A stretch of DNA of 9,699 nucleotides from Deltaproteobacteria bacterium (GTDB taxonomy: Bacteria > Myxococcota_A > Polyangia > HGW-17 > SLPX01). Below are positions 5,836 through 9,699 of this stretch, piece after piece. The notes below the pieces were generated by a model, which was not told the origin of the DNA, searched no databases, and saw only the letters and a program-made list of their open reading frames with translations. The stretch is from the NCBI GenBank assembly GCA_011390535.1, contig JAABSF010000067.1, positions 1 to 9,699 on the forward strand, read 5' to 3'. The translations under genes were made by a program, and so were the position numbers. Each line of letters begins with the position of its first letter. Within the stretch, counting starts at the first letter, position 1.

Positions 5836-7617
5836 AGCTCTGTTCGGCAATACCCTATATATGGTCGGGAAATCCGTGCCGGGAATTGAAAGATGCTTGG
5901 TGTCGAATTTTGGTGAAGGAACCCTCGCCAAGGTCGCCTCTGTAGCCACCACCCCATGAACTCCATAGGCCTGAGATATTTCCATCGCTGTTTTCTTGGC
6001 CCCCCCGATCACCACATGCTCGAGGTGGTTGGGGCAGCCCACCACCCCCCAGAGAGAGTCTCCGGAGTCAAGGGCGACACAGATCCCTTTTTTCAACCCC
6101 ACGCGATTTTTTAAAACCTTTTCATGGTATGCCGTAAGCTCAAACGCTCCGTTCATTGCCCACTGTGCATCGGTACGCGCCGGATTCGGCAACCCGAAAG
6201 CTACAACCGCGATATCTTCCAAAGTTGTTACGAGAGTTCCACCGTTCCGGCTCACCACCTCTACAAGCATCGCATAGTAATCAGCATAAAGAGATCGCAG
6301 TCTCTCTGCCTCCAAGTCTTTGACAACCTCCGGTATATCTAAAAACCTCACAACCATCACCGTCAAATCACGTGGTTCAAGAACCGATGGATTCGCCGGG
6401 TTCGTAGACATCCGTTCTTTGATGGTGGGATGAATCAACCTATCAAAACTGGAGCCCTTCTGTTTTTGCGATAAAAGCTCTTTCTGAAGCCGATCACTGC
6501 GGAGGATACCCGACGCGATCCCGGAGACCACATGAGCTACGTTGACATCAAAATCAGAAAAAGTCTCTCCCGCCATCCGTGCGAAATACAGCACTCCCAC
6601 AACTTGTTCTTTTTGCATAATCGGGAGAGCCAACAAGGCGCCCACTCGGTACATATTCACAGAGTCTTTCACGGCATATTTAGGATCAGACGAGAGATTT
6701 TCAGAGATCACCACCGACCTCTCCTTGACCGCACGAGCCACTACCGTGCGACTGATGGGCAATTCTCCCTTGTCCAGCGACTCTCTGTGTCTAATGGCCA
6801 GGGGTTTGTATTCGCCGGACGCTTCAATCTCCAACACAACTGCTGTCTGGGATGCTACCACTGTGGAGATCATCTCAAGCCCCTGACGAAAAATCCTCCG
6901 TCTGTTCTGCCCCGATGCCGCAATGTCGGCGAGCCTGCGCAAAACGCCTAAGGCGCGCCTGTATTTCCCCATTTTGGCCGGGCTGACACCAACATCGGTG
7001 TCATCTATCAAACCCTCGGAACCCGCCGTTAGAACCCTGGCCAAAGCATCACTCCCCCATCCGTCAACGATGGCAACATCCACAGGAAACTCATCAGACC
7101 CTTCATCCGTCCCCACCCTTCCGTAAATAATGGTCTCTTCCCCATCCGACAGTTGGTGATTTTGACTGCTTTCCACAAGACGAGACTCCCCCATGAACAC
7201 CTGTACGCCTGACGTCGGCCCCACTGCAAACTCCCCTGTCTCCGCCATCTCGAACTTTTCCATTTCTTTGTCCGATTGCAAAGCCTCTTGAGTGCTCTTA
7301 GCTACATGAGCTCTTGTATGCATCGCATCTACCGGCAAAACCACAATCCGAAAAACTCCGATGTCGATGAAATCCCCCATGCTCACACGTTTCTTGCGGA
7401 TCACCGACCCATTTACTCTTGTCCCGTATGTAGAGTCCAGATCACGTACTGTGAGAATACCTGCATCCAACTCAAAAAGGGCGTGGTGCCTGGACACCCC
7501 CCTCCCGGTAAGCAAAAAGTCGTTATCCGTCCCTCTCCCAACTCGGCTCCGTCCTTCTTTCAGCTTTGTCCAGTGCGGAGCTCCTTCCGCGTCAATAATC
7601 AGTAATGCCGGATTCAA
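5833..7617 (-). CDS. FHA-GAF-class III cyclase-like signalling protein
   Basis: The 594-aa cytoplasmic protein has three parts. FHA domain (about 20-95): G27-R28, S42-R43-H44-H45 and DSTYGTxVNG at 61-70 are the phosphothreonine-binding signatures. An acidic linker follows. GAF domain (about 225-375): contains VGALLALPI and VVGVLYFAR. Class III nucleotidyl cyclase-like domain (413-592): metal-binding Asp positions appear kept in FLDI (D427) and LEDI (D468), and AFGLP follows. In the canonical VIGDxVNxAxR segment the sequence reads VIGGAKKTAME, so the Asp is G539, the transition-state Asn is K542 and the Arg is E546, predicting no or altered cyclase activity. The start is TTG 7617: the next Met falls inside the FHA domain, an in-frame TGA lies about 70 bases upstream, and GGTGA precedes it at short spacing. 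It is divergent from the receiver-CheA genes and may be a phospho-dependent scaffold; that role is inference. Confidence 0.85.
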   Translation of the reverse strand: MNPALLIIDAEGAPHWTKLKEGRSRVGRGTDNDFLLTGRGVSRHHALFELDAGILTVRDLDSTYGTRVNGSVIRKKRVSMGDFIDIGVFRIVVLPVDAMHTRAHVAKSTQEALQSDKEMEKFEMAETGEFAVGPTSGVQVFMGESRLVESSQNHQLSDGEETIIYGRVGTDEGSDEFPVDVAIVDGWGSDALARVLTAGSEGLIDDTDVGVSPAKMGKYRRALGVLRRLADIAASGQNRRRIFRQGLEMISTVVASQTAVVLEIEASGEYKPLAIRHRESLDKGELPISRTVVARAVKERSVVISENLSSDPKYAVKDSVNMYRVGALLALPIMQKEQVVGVLYFARMAGETFSDFDVNVAHVVSGIASGILRSDRLQKELLSQKQKGSSFDRLIHPTIKERMSTNPANPSVLEPRDLTVMVVRFLDIPEVVKDLEAERLRSLYADYYAMLVEVVSRNGGTLVTTLEDIAVVAFGLPNPARTDAQWAMNGAFELTAYHEKVLKNRVGLKKGICVALDSGDSLWGVVGCPNHLEHVVIGGAKKTAMEISQAYGVHGVVATEATLARVPSPKFDTKHLSIPGTDFPTIYRVLPNRA

Positions 7618-7682
7618 ATCTTCACCGTTTCCGAAAATTCTTCTGTTTATGCCTATGTTTGGAACAATACTTTTTTCGCAAA

Positions 7683-7709
7683 ATAATCACAAAATGCTTA
7701 AACGGTCAA
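7683..7709 (-). promoter_or_regulatory. Weak candidate promoter for the FHA-GAF gene
   Basis: On the minus strand TTGACC (7709-7704) is followed by GATTAT (7688-7683) at a short 15-base spacing. Another TTGACT lies 12 bases upstream (7721-7716). A 9-base near-repeat, ATTTTGTGA/ATTTTGCGA, spans the area. No pair is close to consensus in both boxes. Confidence 0.25.
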
Positions 7710-7930
7710 AAACAGAGTCAACTACATAGGGTCATTTTTTTCAAGGGTTCTCTTTGCGAATAACCTTTAATTCAGGTAGAACTCCTCGGTGTTATGGTGA
7801 ACTTAGGGCTACGTTTATAGCAAAACGACAACCCAAAAGGCACCAATAAAACACCTAAACCACCTAACCTCATACTGAGAGCATATACGCAATCACTATG
7901 AAGAAGCTACAAAATTGATAAACTCTGATT

Positions 7931-7936
7931 TATAAT
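7931..7936 (+). promoter_or_regulatory. Consensus -10 TATAAT for the receiver-cheA genes
   Basis: A perfect TATAAT sits 21 bases before ATG 7958, so the leader would be only about 15 bases. The -35 region at 17-18 bases is poor. A TTGATA lies too close (10-base spacer), suggesting activator dependence or a misjudged box. The ribosome site (AAGTGAAG before ATG) is weak. Confidence 0.4.
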
Positions 7937-7957
7937 GCTCGGCTTATAAGTGAAGAT

Positions 7958-8356
7958 ATGACAAAAAGTAACGAAGACATACTGCATTCTGTGTTGGTTA
8001 TAGATGACTCAGCCTCCACTCGAGGCCTCATCAAGAGCAGCCTGGAAGGTGCAGGGTATGAAGTTTTCGAAGCATGTACAGGTTTCCAAGCTATAAAAGA
8101 GCTTCAAATAAGGAGTTACAGCTTGATAATCACGGATATCAATATGCCGGATCTCACAGGCCTGGAGATTATTAGGTTCGCACGATCCAGCCCTGCACAT
8201 AAGAAGACCCCTCTTCTTGTGATTTCCACAGACAAAAAGAGCCGAGACAAAAATAGAGCTCTGGCGCTGGGGGCCGATAAATATATTGTGAAACCTTTCA
8301 GTCTCAAGGATTTGGTGCAGATTTCCCATTGTTTGGTAAACCATGAACAAACTTAG
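7958..8356 (+). CDS. Single-domain CheY-like response regulator
   Basis: The 132-aa product is one receiver domain with all expected residues: acidic pair D16-D17 in VIDDS, phospho-acceptor D60 in TDINMPD, switch residue S90 in VIST, and K112 in the YIVKPF motif. The length is that of stand-alone CheY/Spo0F-type receivers (about 120-130), and no output domain follows. Family knowledge says it is phosphorylated at D60 by a histidine kinase and acts by protein contact. The CheA-type kinase 54 bases downstream on the same strand is the obvious donor. The short N-terminal extension (residues 1-10) is not distinctive. Whether it controls a motor, a motility system or another output cannot be told from the window. 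Confidence 0.93.
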   Translation: MTKSNEDILHSVLVIDDSASTRGLIKSSLEGAGYEVFEACTGFQAIKELQIRSYSLIITDINMPDLTGLEIIRFARSSPAHKKTPLLVISTDKKSRDKNRALALGADKYIVKPFSLKDLVQISHCLVNHEQT

Positions 8357-8378
8357 ATCTGACTCAAAAATAACTTCT

Positions 8379-8396
8379 GGATTCGGACGCCGATCC
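8379..8396 (+). other. Small hairpin in front of the cheA ribosome site
   Basis: GGATTCGG pairs with CCGATCC over seven bases with one bulged T and an ACG loop. It ends six bases before the Shine-Dalgarno GAGGA (8402-8406). There is no T-tract, so it is not a terminator. It could affect mRNA stability or the receiver-to-kinase expression ratio. Confidence 0.3.
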
Positions 8397-8410
8397 ATCC
8401 CGAGGAACAA

Positions 8411-9699
8411 ATGAATGAAAATGATAGAAAAAAAAGCCTCGAGGAGTTTCTCGGCGAAGCACAAGAGCTGACCGATACGCTGAGTGGAAAGCTCATGAGC
8501 ATCCACCAATCTTTGAAATCAGGTGAGAGGTTTGAACCCCAAGATATCAACGCTGCCTTTCGAACAATCCATACTCTAAAAGGGCTGTCATCTCTATTCA
8601 ATGTCGACTCTATGGCGGCGCTGGCCCACAACATGGAAGAAATCTTTGACGGTCTGCGCATGGGGCGCATCCAGCCGGACGGGAGCCTCTTGGATTTCTT
8701 GTTTGAAGGAGTAGAGCTGTTTCAACAGCTGATGAGCGCGCTGGCCGAAGATCGTCCAATGGACACCAATAGGGTAGAGTCTATAATCGAGAAGCTTCGA
8801 AAGAATACAGAGAAATCATCATCGTTAGACAACACTACCGTCAGCGCTCTTGACATAATGCCGGATGTACTCGCCGTATTGACCGAATATGAAGAACACC
8901 GGTTGAAAGAGAGCATAGTCCAAAATAAGAACCTTTGTTTCATTTCAGCCTCCTTCGCGCTGACAACCATAGAAAAGGATCTGGAAACCATAAAAGAGCG
9001 CCTTCAAGAACATGGCGAGATAATAACCTACCTGCCGTCCAGCCACACAGAAGACGAAAGCCTCATAGAGCTGGATATCCTGTTAGCAACAGATGAACCG
9101 ATTAGCTCTATCTCCGGGATTGTCCAAGAGTTGGGTTCTAACAGCCGGGTTACAGCCGTTACGAAGAAAAACACCACAACAGACTCCGCTCAGGATAACC
9201 AATCCACAGTTGGAGAGGAGTATTTACAACACACAGAAGAGATCTCGCAAACATCTTTGCGAAGTGTAACCCAAACAGTGAGAGTCGACATCAGAAGACT
9301 GGACAATTTGATGAACCTCTTGGGAGAGATAAGTGTGTTGTTCGGCCAGGTTGAGGAATTATCAAAAGTGTTGAAAGGCGAGTCTGAAAGAAGCTCTACC
9401 ACAAGAGATTCATCTCGAATTCTCCGGCTGGTAAAGCGTCGTTTAGATGAGCTTCAAGAAGGGATCCTCGAGGTCCGTATGGTGCCTTTAGAGCAGCTCT
9501 TTGACAAGCTCTCCAGGATCGTCCGCAAAATGTCCCGCGAAGCTGGAAAACCTGTTGAGTTTTTTGTCACTGGAGGAGACACGGAGCTAGACAAACTCAT
9601 AGTAGAAGAACTCTCGGATCCGCTCATGCATATAATAAGAAACTGTATGGACCACGGGATAGAAGAAACCGAAGAGAGGATAAGAAAAGAAAAACGTCC
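8411..9699 (+). CDS. cheA: CheA-type histidine kinase, 3' end beyond window
   Basis: ATG 8411 is preceded by GAGGA (8402-8406). The frame is open for 429 codons to the window edge. Domains in order: Hpt/P1 (about 10-110) with H54 in the HTLKG motif, the phosphorylated His; a less conserved segment (about 145-255) in the place of the P2 regulator-docking region; a linker; a dimerisation helix pair from about residue 286 (TVRVDIRRLDNLMNLLGEI); and the start of the ATPase domain with EVRMVPLEQLF and the N box HIIRNCMDHGIE (N411 in the Mg-ATP site). The remaining G boxes and the CheW-like P5 domain should lie past the edge. The enzyme would autophosphorylate H54 in trans and pass phosphate to the receiver encoded just upstream. 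No methyl-accepting receptor or CheW is in the window. The gene symbol is used for the family, not for a proven chemotaxis role. Confidence 0.92.
   Translation, partial: MNENDRKKSLEEFLGEAQELTDTLSGKLMSIHQSLKSGERFEPQDINAAFRTIHTLKGLSSLFNVDSMAALAHNMEEIFDGLRMGRIQPDGSLLDFLFEGVELFQQLMSALAEDRPMDTNRVESIIEKLRKNTEKSSSLDNTTVSALDIMPDVLAVLTEYEEHRLKESIVQNKNLCFISASFALTTIEKDLETIKERLQEHGEIITYLPSSHTEDESLIELDILLATDEPISSISGIVQELGSNSRVTAVTKKNTTTDSAQDNQSTVGEEYLQHTEEISQTSLRSVTQTVRVDIRRLDNLMNLLGEISVLFGQVEELSKVLKGESERSSTTRDSSRILRLVKRRLDELQEGILEVRMVPLEQLFDKLSRIVRKMSREAGKPVEFFVTGGDTELDKLIVEELSDPLMHIIRNCMDHGIEETEERIRKEKR

Larger units (their letters stand above)
7618..7957. other. Divergent intergenic region, no gene
   Basis: These 340 bases separate the divergently read FHA-GAF and receiver genes and should hold both promoters. 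A consensus -10 is visible on the plus side and only weak boxes on the minus side. I found no convincing ORF, RNA structure or operator in 7722-7900. Confidence 0.6.

Noticed and set aside
8009..8509. Minus-strand 166-codon open frame
   Set aside because: It is antisense to the receiver gene and the start of cheA, whose residues are clearly conserved on the plus strand.

Overview
The window looks like chromosomal DNA from a Gram-negative bacterium of the broad deltaproteobacterial type (Myxococcota/Bradymonadota-like). This is inferred from gene content, not from any marker gene. The pointers are a very large lipoprotein zinc metalloprotease with a Cys-rich insert, an outer-membrane beta-barrel protein, an FHA-GAF-cyclase-like signalling protein, and a CheA-type kinase with its own receiver protein. 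Base composition looks balanced by eye, with an AT-rich patch at about 4621-4940.

Layout. (1) 1-4115, minus strand: a probable two-gene operon with a promoter near 4174-4202. A secreted protein predicted to be an outer-membrane barrel (2829-4115, GTG start) is followed by a lipoprotein metalloprotease (1-2707). The protease runs off the left edge exactly at its HEMGH zinc motif. A possible 29-codon leader ORF lies between them. (2) 4116-4940: 825 bases without a protein gene, but not empty. It contains a set of strong hairpins closed by a perfect 13-bp inverted repeat (4372-4384 with 4618-4630), an internal duplication of a hairpin pair, a further GNRA-capped hairpin, and a good rho-independent terminator at 4737-4771. 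I read this as an undescribed structured RNA on the plus strand. (3) 4941-5705, plus strand: a Fic-fold protein whose catalytic motif is badly degraded (His replaced by Tyr). (4) 5706-5832: a compact palindromic, REP-like element between convergent genes. (5) 5833-7617, minus strand: an FHA-GAF-class III cyclase-like protein with a TTG start, in which the catalytic Asn and Arg of the cyclase domain appear lost. (6) 7618-7957: divergent promoter region. (7) 7958-9699, plus strand: a single-domain CheY-like receiver followed by a CheA-type histidine kinase, cut by the right edge.

How the parts may work together. The receiver and CheA form a phosphorelay module, and the divergent FHA-GAF protein could be a neighbouring signalling scaffold. 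The barrel and the lipoprotease are an envelope pair. The most unusual locus is the structured RNA, terminator and pseudo-Fic gene, all in line on the plus strand. The order recalls type III toxin-antitoxin loci (structured repeat RNA, terminator, protein), but nothing in the sequence proves a functional link. No tRNA, rRNA, CRISPR array, transposase or integrase is visible.
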